Position numbers and translations under genes: made by a program
Notes under the pieces: model-generated
Told to the model about the DNA's origin: nothing
Database searches by the model: none
Seen by the model: only the letters and a program-made list of their open reading frames with translations
NCBI GenBank assembly: GCA_007134115.1
Contig: SLLK01000006.1
Coordinates: 1-21,088 of the forward strand
DNA length: 21,088 nucleotides
Direction: 5' to 3'
Source: Gammaproteobacteria bacterium
GTDB lineage: Bacteria; Pseudomonadota; Gammaproteobacteria; UBA5335; SLRW01
Shown here: positions 6,976 to 14,638 of the stretch, piece by piece
Layout of the letters: every line of letters starts with the position of its first letter
Numbering within the stretch: the stretch's first letter is position 1

Positions 6976-7025
6976 GTTGTGCCGATGGGCCATACTGCGC
7001 GAGCATCCCGGTTTTGCGGCACAAC
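6976..7025 (+). repeat. 9-bp inverted repeat in the leader of the first diguanylate cyclase gene
   Basis: GTTGTGCCG (6976-6984) is mirrored by CGGCACAAC (7017-7025), enclosing 32 nt with a further short GATG/CATC pairing. It ends 33 nt before the ATG. There is no T-tract, so it does not look like an intrinsic terminator for the permease gene. A leader RNA structure or a wide protein site is possible. It does not match the c-di-GMP-I riboswitch consensus that I know. Confidence 0.4.
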
Positions 7026-7058
7026 CGGTGCGGCAAGCATTCCTGGGGAGAGGGCGCC

Positions 7059-8099
7059 ATGAGCCCGTTCAGTATGGACCATCAACGGCGTCAGGTGCTG
7101 ATCACCCTGATGATCCTCGCCGCGCTGGGCTGTGTGGTATTTGCCATGGTCAATGTGGAACGCGGCGCGATCCATCTGAGCATTCTGCAGATCCTGTTTG
7201 TGTTCTACACCCTGGCGCTGTTGCCGGTGGTGTGGCGCAGCCGCGATGTGCGCAAATGGGCCCTGATTTATCTGCTCCCGTTATTCAGCCTGATTATTGT
7301 CGCACTGGCCACCCCGCAGGTTCATACCACCGTGTTTGTGTGGTTACTGCTCATACCCGTCACCGCGCTTTTCCTTTTGGGGCGGCGATTGGGGCTCGGC
7401 GTTTCGCTGGCCTTCCTTTCGGTGGCACTGATCCTGGTGTTCAACCGCTTTGTGTTCCAGGGGCCCAGCGAAGACTGGTTGGCCAGCCTGAACCTTTTGA
7501 TTTGCGGCGCCGTGGTGCTGGTGGTGTCGTATGTCTACGAGCGCGGGCGCGAGCAAACCGAGGAGGAATTGCGCCGGCTCGCCGCCACCGATCCACTCAC
7601 CGGCATCCCCAACCGGGTTGGCCTGGCACAGGCTTTCACCAATCTGGCGCGCGATGCGCGGCACGATGGGTCGGCACTGAGCATATTGATGCTGGACCTG
7701 GACTACTTCAAGCAAGTGAACGACCGCTTCGGCCACGAGGCCGGCGATGATGTACTGATCCGTCTGGCGGGCGTGATCCGGCGACAATTGCGCACCGCAG
7801 ATTTCTTCTGTCGCCTGGGCGGCGAAGAGTTTCTGGTGGTGCTGCCGCACGCCGATGCAGACAGTGCCGCGCAGGTGGCAGAGCAATTACGCCAGCTGGT
7901 CGCCAACACAGCCGTGGCCGTGGGCGAGCAGCAAACAACATTAACGGTGAGCATCGGGGTGGCCGAACTCGGCCGTGACGGCAAGGATCTGGGCGAATTA
8001 TTGCGCGTGGCCGACAGGCGCCTGTACACAAGCAAGGCCCATGGCCGCAACCGGGTGACCAGCGCCGACGACAGCCGGCAAACTTTCACGCCAGCCTAG
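7059..8099 (+). CDS. Membrane-bound diguanylate cyclase (six-helix sensor + GGDEF)
   Basis: 346 aa. About six transmembrane helices occupy residues 12-160, forming an integral membrane sensor whose signal is unknown. A short cytoplasmic linker (ERGREQTEEELRRLAA, likely coiled coil) leads to the GGDEF domain: DPLTGIPNR (178-186), LDLDYFKQVNDRFGHEAGD, and the active site GGEEF (254-258). The inhibitory I-site RxxD is present as RTAD (245-248), exactly five residues before GGEEF. It should therefore make c-di-GMP from two GTP with product inhibition. The ATG at 7059 has a GAGAGGG ribosome site; the longer frame from 7014 lacks one. It converges on a second GGDEF gene, sharing the CTAG at the ends. 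Confidence 0.9.
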   Translation: MSPFSMDHQRRQVLITLMILAALGCVVFAMVNVERGAIHLSILQILFVFYTLALLPVVWRSRDVRKWALIYLLPLFSLIIVALATPQVHTTVFVWLLLIPVTALFLLGRRLGLGVSLAFLSVALILVFNRFVFQGPSEDWLASLNLLICGAVVLVVSYVYERGREQTEEELRRLAATDPLTGIPNRVGLAQAFTNLARDARHDGSALSILMLDLDYFKQVNDRFGHEAGDDVLIRLAGVIRRQLRTADFFCRLGGEEFLVVLPHADADSAAQVAEQLRQLVANTAVAVGEQQTTLTVSIGVAELGRDGKDLGELLRVADRRLYTSKAHGRNRVTSADDSRQTFTPA

Positions 8100-8839
8100 A
8101 CAGCCATTGCCAACAAGGCGGGCGCAGCTCTCATCACCCGGTCGCGGCCTGCCTGTTTGGCCTGGTACATGGCTGCGTCCGCAGTGTTGTGGAGAACGCC
8201 ACCGGTGAGGCCGGGGTCACGCCAGGGGCGGCAGCCCGCAACGCCGGCAGAAGCGCGCACCTGAATCATTTCGCCCTGATGCGCCAGCTCGCGAGAGGCA
8301 ATGGCAGCGCGCACGCGTTCGGCGATCTGCACGGCCTCATCCTCTTCGCACGCGGGAAGAATCACGGCGAACTCCTCGCCGCCCACCCGCGCCACCACAT
8401 CACCGGGCCGGGCGCTGGCGGCAATTGCCGTGGCCACCATCTGCAGTACGCGGTCGCCGGCAGCATGGCCCCAGGTATCGTTGACGCGCTTGAAATGGTC
8501 GATATCCAGCTGCACCACGGCCAGCGGCTTCCGGTTACGCCGGCTGATGGCCAGTTCCTCGTCGAGGCGTTCGTCAAAATAGCGGCGGTTGTAGATGCCG
8601 GTCAACGCATCGCGATTGACGTTGCGACGCAGGGTCGCTTCGATCCATCCCAGGTACCAGCCAAAGGCGGCAAAGACGATCACGGTACCCAGTCCCATGT
8701 AGGCGTAGAGCAGCGGGTCGGGGTTGGCCGGTGGACCGCCCAGCCAGGCACGGCCGGTATCGATGACAAACCAGCCTGCAGGCGCGCCGAGGGCAAGTAC
8801 GGTGGCCTGGAGTGCTCGCAACATTGCACGGGAAGGCAC
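8096..8839 (-). CDS. Membrane-anchored diguanylate cyclase (two helices + GGDEF)
   Basis: 247 aa from a GTG at 8839, which has GGAG 8 nt upstream; an ATG at 8824 is the alternative. Two membrane helices (about residues 8-27 and 42-66) flank a short outer loop. The GGDEF domain follows: RDALTGIYNRRYFDERL (76-92), LDIDHFKRVNDTWGHAAGD, and GGEEF (153-157), with an intact I-site RPGD (144-147) five residues ahead. It should be an active, product-inhibited diguanylate cyclase with little sensory apparatus. The longer open frame upstream (to 9199) overlaps mnmE and is Arg/Pro-rich noise. A CRP/Vfr-like site and a plausible -10 sit 24-75 bp upstream of the start, which supports this start and suggests cAMP control. 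mnmE ends 119 bp upstream on the same strand. Confidence 0.88.
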   Translation of the reverse strand: MPSRAMLRALQATVLALGAPAGWFVIDTGRAWLGGPPANPDPLLYAYMGLGTVIVFAAFGWYLGWIEATLRRNVNRDALTGIYNRRYFDERLDEELAISRRNRKPLAVVQLDIDHFKRVNDTWGHAAGDRVLQMVATAIAASARPGDVVARVGGEEFAVILPACEEDEAVQIAERVRAAIASRELAHQGEMIQVRASAGVAGCRPWRDPGLTGGVLHNTADAAMYQAKQAGRDRVMRAAPALLAMAV

Positions 8840-8869
8840 GGCCTTTACTCCGTTGCACAGGGGGACGCA

Positions 8870-8875
8870 ATTCAA
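8870..8875 (-). promoter_or_regulatory. Candidate -10 element for the second diguanylate cyclase gene
   Basis: TTGAAT on the minus strand matches TATAAT at four of six positions. The start point expected from it (about 8863) lies 41.5 bp from the centre of the CRP-like dyad, the standard class II distance. No good -35 is seen, as expected for an activator-dependent promoter. Confidence 0.4.
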
Positions 8876-8896
8876 CCATGAATGGCCGGGGGCGAC

Positions 8897-8912
8897 TGTG
8901 ACCTGGGTCACG
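8897..8912 (-). promoter_or_regulatory. CRP/Vfr-like binding site
   Basis: TGTGA-CCTGGG-TCACG on the plus strand, or CGTGACCCAGGTCACA read with the gene. The inner GTGACC-TG-GGTCAC is a perfect 14-bp palindrome, and nine of ten core positions match the CRP consensus TGTGA-N6-TCACA. The CAG before the second half also fits the Vfr consensus as I remember it. Its place between the mnmE end and the DGC start makes it a likely activator site. Confidence 0.6.
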
Positions 8913-8958
8913 TTCAGGCAGGGTGAGCCGCTATGCAGGCAAGGACACCGGGCTCGGG

Positions 8959-10299
8959 CTACTTGCCGATGCAGAAACTGCTGAAGATGTGGCCGAGCAA
9001 GTCGTCGCTGGTGACCTCGCCGGTGATCTCGCCAAGGGCATCCTGGGCCTGACGCAGTTCTTCGGCCAACAGTTCGCCGGCGCGGTGTGCCTCGAGCTGC
9101 TGTCGGCCGGTACTGACATGCGCGCGGGAACGGGCCAGTGCATCGAGGTGCCGGCGGCGGGCGGAGAAGGCGCCGGCGGCGGGCGCGTAGCCGACGCACG
9201 ACTTGAGGTGTTCGCGCAGTGCGTCCAGACCGCTGCCGGTGGTGGCCGAAAGAAAGACGTGCCAGTTGCCTTCAAGCTCGGCGGCGCCGGGCTCCCGGCC
9301 GCTGAGGTCAATCTTGTTGTGAATCACGCTGACGGGCAGGTTGTCGGGCAACTGCGGGCGCAGCTGCGGTTCGAGTTCGGCCGCCTCGGCGTCCTCAACG
9401 ACCAGTAAAATACGATCGGCGCGGCCCATTTCATCGTGCGCACGGCGGATGCCCTCGCGCTCGACGCGGTCGGGGCTGGCCCGGAGGCCGGCCGTATCGA
9501 TCACATGCAGCGGCATGCCGTCGATGAGAATCTGTTCGCGCAACACATCGCGCGTGGTGCCGGGGATCTCGGTGACGATGGCGGCCTCATACCCGGCGAG
9601 CCGGTTGAGCAGGCTGGATTTACCGGCGTTGGGGGGACCGGCAATCACCACCGTCATGCCGTCGCGCAGGCGTTGGCCCTGTTGCGCGTCAGCCGCAAGC
9701 TGGGCATACGCTGTTTCAATGTCGCCAAGGCGGCGCTGCACTTCGTCGCTACTGAGAAAATCGATTTCCTCGTCCGGGAAATCCATCGCCGCCTCGACAT
9801 ACACGCGCAATTCGGTGAGTTGTGTGGTGAGCTGGTGCACCCGCTGTGAGAATTCCCCGCGCAGGGACTGCAAGGCAGCGCGCGCGCCCTGCTCCGAGCC
9901 ACTCTGGATCAGATCGGCAATGGCCTCGGCCTGGGCCAGATCGAGGCGGTCATTGAGGAAGGCCTGTTCGGAGAATTCACCCGGGCGCGCCACCCGCGCG
10001 CCGAGTTCGAGTACCCGGGCGAGCAGCAGGTCCATGACCACCGGCCCGCCGTGGCCCTGCAATTCGAGCACGTGCTCGCCGGTAAACGAGGCCGGGGCCG
10101 GGAAGTAGAGGCCGATGCCTTCATCAAGAGTAGCGCCGGTGGCGTCGATGAAGCGGCACAGTTCAGCGTGACGCGGGGCCGGCTGGCGGCCCAGCACCGC
10201 GCGGGCGATGGCCGGCACCGCCGGGCCGGAAACACGCACGATGCCAATACCGCCATGGCCGGGCGGCGTGGCAATGGCGGCAATGGTGTCACTGCTCAT
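8959..10299 (-). CDS. mnmE: tRNA modification GTPase MnmE (TrmE)
   Basis: 446 aa, the usual length. With MnmG it makes 5-carboxymethylaminomethyl-uridine at the wobble base of several tRNAs. The N-terminal tetrahydrofolate-binding domain starts [21 protein letters not shown] in outline and includes [15 protein letters not shown] (107-121). The inserted GTPase domain shows GPPNAGKSS (221-229), EIPGTTRD (244-251), DTAGLR (268-273) and NKID (328-331). The C-terminus ends in FCIGK, the catalytic CxGK motif (Cys443). It follows yidC by 38 nt on the same strand, the usual end of the rpmH-rnpA-yidD-yidC-mnmE unit. Its partner mnmG, adjacent in Pseudomonas, is absent from this window. Confidence 0.97.
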   Translation of the reverse strand: MSSDTIAAIATPPGHGGIGIVRVSGPAVPAIARAVLGRQPAPRHAELCRFIDATGATLDEGIGLYFPAPASFTGEHVLELQGHGGPVVMDLLLARVLELGARVARPGEFSEQAFLNDRLDLAQAEAIADLIQSGSEQGARAALQSLRGEFSQRVHQLTTQLTELRVYVEAAMDFPDEEIDFLSSDEVQRRLGDIETAYAQLAADAQQGQRLRDGMTVVIAGPPNAGKSSLLNRLAGYEAAIVTEIPGTTRDVLREQILIDGMPLHVIDTAGLRASPDRVEREGIRRAHDEMGRADRILLVVEDAEAAELEPQLRPQLPDNLPVSVIHNKIDLSGREPGAAELEGNWHVFLSATTGSGLDALREHLKSCVGYAPAAGAFSARRRHLDALARSRAHVSTGRQQLEAHRAGELLAEELRQAQDALGEITGEVTSDDLLGHIFSSFCIGK

Positions 10300-10337
10300 G
10301 GTATGGGGCCGCCTCGCCGGCGATCCGGGCGCCGCGC

Positions 10338-12041
10338 TCAGGCGCCGCCTTTGGCAGCCTTTTCGGCGTCATGACGACGATTGACGTAGTGCTGCTGGGC
10401 CATGCTCAGGATGTTGTTGACGAACCAGTACAACACCAGGCCGGCCGGGAAGAACATGAAGAAGATGGTCAAACCCAGCGGCATGAACATCAGAATGCGC
10501 TGCTGGATGGGATCCATGGCCATCGCTGCCTGACTCATCTTCTGCTGCACAAACATGCTGATGCCGAAGAGCACCGGCAGCACGTAGTACGGATCGGGCG
10601 AAGACAGGTCCTGTATCCAAAGAATCCAGGGCGCATGGCGGAATTCCACGCTCTCGATCAGCACCCAGTACAGGGCGATGAACACCGGCAACTGCACCAG
10701 GATGGGCAGGCAACCACCCAGCGGATTGAATTTCTCCTTGCGATACAGATCCATCATGGCTTCGTTGAGCTTTTGGCGATCATCGCCGAAGCGCTCTTTC
10801 AAGGCCTTGATGCGCGGCGCGAACTCGCGCATTTTCGCCATGGAGCGGAACTGGGTGTCTGACAGCTTGTAGAAGATCAGCTTGATCAACAGGGTCAGCA
10901 GCACAATGGACCAGCCCCAGTTACCCACCACGCTGTAGATCCACTGCATCACGATGTAGACAGGCTTGGCGAGGATGGTCAGCATGCCGTAGTCCACGGT
11001 GCGATCCAGGCGCGGGGCCAGCTCGGCGAGGCGGTCCTGTTTCTGTGGGCCCAGGAACAGGCTGCTGGAGAGCACATCGCTGGCGCCGGGGTCGATGCTG
11101 ATCAGGCTGCCGCGCGCGCCGACAATATGCCGGTCGCTGTCGACCAGCCGGCTGTACAGAAGGTTGTTGTCCTGCTCCGGCGGCAACACGGCACCGGTAA
11201 AGTAGTGCTCGATCATTGCCACCCAGCCACCGGGTCCTTCACGGCTCAACGGTTCGTCGCGCAGATCCGAATAGCTGAGCTTTTCGTACGATCCGTCATA
11301 CACGGCAGCGCCACGGAAGGTACGGATAAACATGTTGTCGCGCTGCACTTCCACCTCACGGCGGGTGAGCTGGGTGTACTTCGTACCGCGCCAGGGCTGT
11401 GCCGACGTATTCTCGACGCGATGCGCTATATCAATCAGGTAATCGTCACGGTGGAAAGTGTAGGTCTTGGTCACGCGCAGACCGTCGGGGTGTTCCCACA
11501 CCAGCGGGACCTGCAGGGTCTGCTCATCGTCGCCGAGGTGATACTCATTGCGTTCGGCGCGCCACTGGTCACGGTGTGTGGGCGCCGGCGCATCGCGCGA
11601 AATCAGGCCGCTCTGTGCCACATACAGGTCTTCGTGTTGATCACTGAGCAGACGATGAGGGTCATCCGGCTGATCAATCTCTACCGGGTACTGCAGGAGG
11701 TACACCGTCCGTATATCACCACCGGCGGTATCGATTTCCACGCGCAGGGTATCGGTGTGCACAACCACGCGCTGATCACGGGGCATGGCATCCCGCGTGG
11801 CAGGCGGGGCATCAGCCGCGGGTGCGCCATCCTCGGCGGCGGGTGCGTCAGGGAGATCGTCCGCCGGCTCGGCAGCAGGCGGCATATCGTCGGCCTCCGG
11901 AACGTCCGGCGAGGCTTCCTGTTCACTGACGGTCGTGGGTTCAGGTGCGCCGTCACGCCGATAATCTTCCATCCAGGCCTGCCAGATGAGAAAGACTACC
12001 AGCACCAGGGCGGCGAACAGGAAAAAACGCAGATTATCCAT
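10338..12041 (-). CDS. yidC: Membrane protein insertase YidC
   Basis: 567 aa, the gammaproteobacterial long form. It inserts and folds inner-membrane proteins with SecYEG or alone. The first helix is [18 protein letters not shown] (6-23). An acidic, Pro/Ala-rich linker of about 70 residues follows, then the large periplasmic P1 beta domain, and then five conserved helices in the C-terminal third (including [37 protein letters not shown], and [20 protein letters not shown]), ending in a basic tail. The start MDNLRFF at 12041 is the conserved one; the longer frame to 12110 lies within yidD. The yidD stop overlaps the yidC start by 8 nt, indicating coupling. Confidence 0.97.
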   Translation of the reverse strand: MDNLRFFLFAALVLVVFLIWQAWMEDYRRDGAPEPTTVSEQEASPDVPEADDMPPAAEPADDLPDAPAAEDGAPAADAPPATRDAMPRDQRVVVHTDTLRVEIDTAGGDIRTVYLLQYPVEIDQPDDPHRLLSDQHEDLYVAQSGLISRDAPAPTHRDQWRAERNEYHLGDDEQTLQVPLVWEHPDGLRVTKTYTFHRDDYLIDIAHRVENTSAQPWRGTKYTQLTRREVEVQRDNMFIRTFRGAAVYDGSYEKLSYSDLRDEPLSREGPGGWVAMIEHYFTGAVLPPEQDNNLLYSRLVDSDRHIVGARGSLISIDPGASDVLSSSLFLGPQKQDRLAELAPRLDRTVDYGMLTILAKPVYIVMQWIYSVVGNWGWSIVLLTLLIKLIFYKLSDTQFRSMAKMREFAPRIKALKERFGDDRQKLNEAMMDLYRKEKFNPLGGCLPILVQLPVFIALYWVLIESVEFRHAPWILWIQDLSSPDPYYVLPVLFGISMFVQQKMSQAAMAMDPIQQRILMFMPLGLTIFFMFFPAGLVLYWFVNNILSMAQQHYVNRRHDAEKAAKGGA

Positions 12042-12270
12042 GACGGCAACTCTTGTCGGGCGCGGGGACAGGATCATGCCCGCCGGGATGTCCTGGGTGG
12101 CAGCGCACAATGCGCCGGAGGCTCAGCCGCAGGCCGCGGCCCGGACCGTGTTCCCTGATCGCCTGCAGAGCGTATTCGGAGCAGGAAGGGTAGAAGCGGC
12201 AACGCGGTCCCAGCAGCGGGCTGATGGTCCACCGGTAAACGTTGATCAGCATGATCAGGATTTTTGCCAT
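12034..12270 (-). CDS. yidD: Membrane protein insertion efficiency factor YidD
   Basis: 78 aa. YidD is a small peripheral membrane protein that helps YidC-dependent insertion. The sequence [20 protein letters not shown] begins like the family's N-terminal amphipathic helix. The conserved [19 protein letters not shown] and [14 protein letters not shown] blocks, including the three family cysteines, follow. The ATG at 12270 lies inside the end of rnpA (16-nt overlap), and the gene ends inside the yidC start. A TTG at 12291 in the same frame is less likely. Gene order rnpA-yidD-yidC is standard. Confidence 0.95.
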   Translation of the reverse strand: MAKILIMLINVYRWTISPLLGPRCRFYPSCSEYALQAIREHGPGRGLRLSLRRIVRCHPGHPGGHDPVPAPDKSCRHG

Positions 12271-12614
12271 CGCCTGCCAAGCCTGTGCCAATGTTGTTCC
12301 AGACTGCGCCGTAACTCGGCGTTGCTTCTGAGGGCCAAGCCCGGCCGCCCCGTGACGACTACGTCCACCGCCGGCAACTCATGCTGGTGTTGGCGAAAAC
12401 TTTCGCGGATCACGCGGCGCACACGATTGCGTTGCACCGCGTTGCCTGCATGCTTGATAGACACCGCCATGCCGAGGCGGGCACAGGACAACTCGTTGGA
12501 GCGCGCCAGTACGACCAGGCAGTCATCACCGGCACGCACGGGCCGCTGGAAAACGCGGCTGAACTCACGGGACTTGCGCAACCTGACCCGGGGCGGAAAG
12601 GTCGACGCGCACAA
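12255..12614 (-). CDS. rnpA: Ribonuclease P protein component
   Basis: 119 aa, the same length as the E. coli protein. It is the protein subunit of RNase P, which trims the 5' leader of pre-tRNAs. Family marks are [20 protein letters not shown] (6-25), [21 protein letters not shown] with the RNR signature, and [18 protein letters not shown]. Only a TTG start (12614) gives the full conserved N-terminus; no ATG or GTG exists in frame between the rpmH stop and the conserved FPP segment. An AAGGG site overlapping the rpmH stop lies 10 nt upstream. rnpA genes often use non-ATG starts, which keeps RnpA well below L34 levels. Confidence 0.95.
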   Translation of the reverse strand: MCASTFPPRVRLRKSREFSRVFQRPVRAGDDCLVVLARSNELSCARLGMAVSIKHAGNAVQRNRVRRVIRESFRQHQHELPAVDVVVTGRPGLALRSNAELRRSLEQHWHRLGRRWQKS

Positions 12615-12628
12615 ATCCGGCCGGCCCT

Positions 12629-12763
12629 TTAAGGCGTGAGGCGCTGGCGTCCGCGGGCGCGCCGCGCGTTAATCACCTTGCGCCCGCCCTTGGTCGCCAT
12701 GCGCGCGCGGAAGCCGTGCGTGCGGGCACGCTTGAGTCTGCTGGGCTGAAACGTTCTTTTCAT
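12629..12763 (-). CDS. rpmH: 50S ribosomal protein L34
   Basis: 44 aa. [19 protein letters not shown] followed by [20 protein letters not shown] is the near-invariant L34 sequence, very rich in Arg and Lys. AGGA lies 5-6 nt before the ATG. It is the first gene of the minus-strand block, 14 nt ahead of the rnpA start, and faces away from dnaA. The open frame continues upstream to 13024 but has no meaning there. Confidence 0.98.
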   Translation of the reverse strand: MKRTFQPSRLKRARTHGFRARMATKGGRKVINARRARGRQRLTP

Positions 12764-12838
12764 GATGTCCTGTCCGTATAGCAGCAAGGCTTTCAGAAGC
12801 CCTGAACGCCCGGACGGACCGGGCGCAAAGAGCGCGAA

Positions 12839-12868
12839 AGAGTACTTATAAAGGGGTGTGGGTGTCAA
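12839..12868 (-). promoter_or_regulatory. Candidate rpmH operon promoter
   Basis: On the minus strand TTGACA (12863-12868) is followed after 18 nt by TACTCT (12839-12844). The predicted start is near 12832, giving a leader of about 70 nt that opens with the CGCCCGG/CCGGGCG hairpin. Confidence 0.5.
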
Positions 12869-12890
12869 CCACGCATGCGGCTCGCAAGGC

Positions 12891-12899
12891 TGTGGATAA
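12891..12899 (-). promoter_or_regulatory. DnaA box upstream of dnaA
   Basis: TGTGGATAA, the exact reverse complement of the consensus TTATCCACA. It lies 170 bp before the dnaA start and overlaps the -35 position of a possible dnaA promoter (TATAGA at 12914-12919, 17-nt spacer), which would suit DnaA autoregulation. Confidence 0.8.
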
Positions 12900-13068
12900 C
12901 CATGGCCGGGAAGTATAGACTGGCCCACTGACGAGCAGGTTCGCCTGTGCACACGCAAATCTCGACAACTGCCGGTCGCCAACGAATAACACGCCATCAT
13001 GTATGCGGCGGGTCGCAACGGCATCAGCTGGCGAGCGGTTTCTGGTTACAGCTTCACCGGATCAGGTC

Positions 13069-14433
13069 ATGGGCAATATCAATAGCGAACCTCTTTGGCA
13101 CCAGTGCCTCCGGTATCTGGAGGGGCAGATGCCGGAGCAGCAACTCAATACCTGGATTCGGCCCTTGCAGGCAGTAGAAGACAGGGATTGCCTGCGACTG
13201 CTGGCGCCCAACCGGTTTGTACAGGACTGGGTGGAGCGCAACTTTCTCGGCCCCATAGAGAATGTAGTGGCGGAAATCGGGGGCGATGACGCACCCAGGG
13301 TGAGCCTCGAAGTCGGCGCGACGGAAGCCAGCCCACGCAGCGAAAACAAGCAGGCCGGGAGCGACTCCACGCGCGAGCAGCCGGTTGACCAGGCGCCGGA
13401 GCACAAGGTGTTGCGCGGTAGCCGACTCAACCGGAAATTCACCTTTGCCAATTTCGTCGAAGGTAAATCCAATCAGCTTGCAACGGCAGCAGCACGGCAG
13501 GTGTCGGAGAATCCGGGCGAAGCGTACAACCCTTTATTCATCTACGGCGGCGTGGGTCTGGGCAAGACCCACTTGATGCACAGTGTGGGCAACGAGCTGC
13601 TGCGCAAGCGCGGGGTGCGGGTGGTGTATCTGCATTCTGAAGGGTTCGTCGCTGACATGGTCAAGGCGTTGCAGCACAATACGATCAATGAATTCAAGCG
13701 CTTCTATCGTACAGTCGACGCGCTGCTCATCGATGACATACAGTTTTTTGCCGGCAAGGAACGCTCTCAAGAGGAATTCTTCCATACTTTCAATGCTTTA
13801 CTGGAAGGGCAGAAGCAGGTGATCCTGACCTGCGACCGTTACCCGCGTGAGGTGGACGGCCTGGAAGAACGGCTTAAATCACGTTTCGGCTGGGGCCTGA
13901 CGGTAGCGATCGAACCCCCGGAACTGGAAACCCGCGTCGCCATATTGATGAAAAAGGCAGAGCAGGCCGGCATTGTGTTGCCTGACGAGGTGGCCTTTTT
14001 TATGGCCAAGCGTATACGGTCGAATGTGCGGGAACTGGAAGGCGCCTTGCGGCGCGTCATGGCCAATGCGCATTTCACTGGCCAGGAGATCACGCTGAAT
14101 TTTGCCAAGGAGGCTTTGCGTGATTTGCTCGCGCTGCAGGACAAGCTGGTCACCATTGATAATATCCAGAAGACAGTAAGCGAGTATTTCAAGATTCGAG
14201 TCGCCGAGTTGCTTTCCAGCCGGCGCAGCCGATCTGTGGCCAGGCCGCGTCAGGTCGCGATGGCGCTGGCCAAGGAGCTGACGACCCACAGCCTGCCTGA
14301 AATCGGTGATGCCTTTGGAGGGCGTGATCACACAACCGTGTTGCACGCCTGTCGCAAAGTACGTGAGCTGCGCGAGACGGACTCGCGGGTCGAGGAGGAT
14401 TACCTCAATCTGATCCGGACACTGACCAGCTGA
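13069..14433 (+). CDS. dnaA: Chromosomal replication initiator DnaA
   Basis: 454 aa from the ATG at 13069. Domain I is [28 protein letters not shown] in outline (7-34), and a short variable linker covers about 85-113. The AAA+ domain has Walker [10 protein letters not shown] (160-168), Walker B LLIDDIQF (219-226) and the sensor/arginine-finger region [20 protein letters not shown] (253-272). The C-terminal box-binding domain ends with [14 protein letters not shown] (417-430), the DnaA signature. The longer frame from 13003 adds 22 residues that precede the conserved domain I start, so 13069 is chosen. DnaA boxes on both flanks indicate the origin and autoregulation. Confidence 0.97.
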   Translation: MGNINSEPLWHQCLRYLEGQMPEQQLNTWIRPLQAVEDRDCLRLLAPNRFVQDWVERNFLGPIENVVAEIGGDDAPRVSLEVGATEASPRSENKQAGSDSTREQPVDQAPEHKVLRGSRLNRKFTFANFVEGKSNQLATAAARQVSENPGEAYNPLFIYGGVGLGKTHLMHSVGNELLRKRGVRVVYLHSEGFVADMVKALQHNTINEFKRFYRTVDALLIDDIQFFAGKERSQEEFFHTFNALLEGQKQVILTCDRYPREVDGLEERLKSRFGWGLTVAIEPPELETRVAILMKKAEQAGIVLPDEVAFFMAKRIRSNVRELEGALRRVMANAHFTGQEITLNFAKEALRDLLALQDKLVTIDNIQKTVSEYFKIRVAELLSSRRSRSVARPRQVAMALAKELTTHSLPEIGDAFGGRDHTTVLHACRKVRELRETDSRVEEDYLNLIRTLTS

Positions 14434-14495
14434 TATCTTGTGGATATCATGGGGACAGTTGGAGAACGTGGAAACCATCCACATTCACTCACTGC

Positions 14496-14504
14496 TTATC
14501 CACA
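14496..14504 (+). promoter_or_regulatory. DnaA box (perfect) in oriC
   Basis: TTATCCACA, identical to the high-affinity consensus, between dnaA and dnaN. It is the strongest of the four boxes in the gap. Confidence 0.85.
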
Positions 14505-14560
14505 GGCGCAGCACAGGGTTTGGAAACGCTTAGCGTGATGATGGCCGCCGGCTACGGGGC

Positions 14561-14569
14561 TTATCCACC
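14561..14569 (+). promoter_or_regulatory. DnaA box next to the AT-rich unwinding region
   Basis: TTATCCACC, one mismatch at the last base. It lies 11 nt before the AT-rich stretch, the position expected of the box that directs DnaA onto single-stranded DNA. Confidence 0.6.
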
Positions 14570-14638
14570 GAAAAGTACGTTGCTAATAGTAATATCAAGA
14601 GTAAGTAAAGACATTTAATACTACAGGGATTGAGCAAG

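Larger units (their letters stand above)
12764..13068. other. rpmH-dnaA divergent intergenic region
   Basis: 305 bp with no gene. It holds the minus-strand rpmH promoter (12839-12868), a leader hairpin CGCCCGG/CCGGGCG (12807-12813 with 12819-12825) near the 5' end of the rpmH message, one perfect DnaA box (12891-12899) and a possible dnaA promoter with TATAGA at 12914-12919. In Pseudomonas the equivalent gap can act as an origin; here a single strong box makes it a weaker candidate than the dnaA-dnaN gap. Confidence 0.65.
14434..14638. other. Probable chromosomal replication origin oriC (dnaA-dnaN gap)
   Basis: 205 bp without a gene. It holds four DnaA-box-like 9-mers: TGTGGATAT (14439-14447, minus orientation, one mismatch), CCATCCACA (14475-14483, two mismatches), TTATCCACA (14496-14504, perfect) and TTATCCACC (14561-14569, one mismatch). 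After the last box comes an AT-rich stretch (14581-14622) that starts with the triplets TAA-TAG-TAA-TAT (14584-14595), resembling a DNA unwinding element with DnaA-trio-like repeats. No GATC occurs in the gap, so Dam/SeqA-style sequestration is not expected here. Genes on both sides point outward. Function is inferred from layout. Confidence 0.75.

Noticed and set aside
8840..9199. N-terminal extension of the minus-strand GGDEF frame
   Set aside because: The extra 120 residues are Arg/Pro/Cys-rich, overlap the end of mnmE and would run through the CRP-like site; no ribosome site supports a start there.
10065..10078. CGAGCACGTGCTCG, a 14-bp perfect palindrome with the CACGTG core of parS
   Set aside because: It lacks the TGTT/AACA outer arms of parS and lies in conserved mnmE codons (GEHVLELQ), so it is most likely a by-product of coding sequence.
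11127..12158. 343-codon plus-strand frame opposite yidC and yidD
   Set aside because: yidC and yidD are certain on the minus strand; this long shadow frame follows from high GC content.
12764..13024. Upstream extension of the rpmH frame
   Set aside because: L34 starts at MKRTFQPS with a good ribosome site; the extension covers the promoter and DnaA box and resembles nothing.
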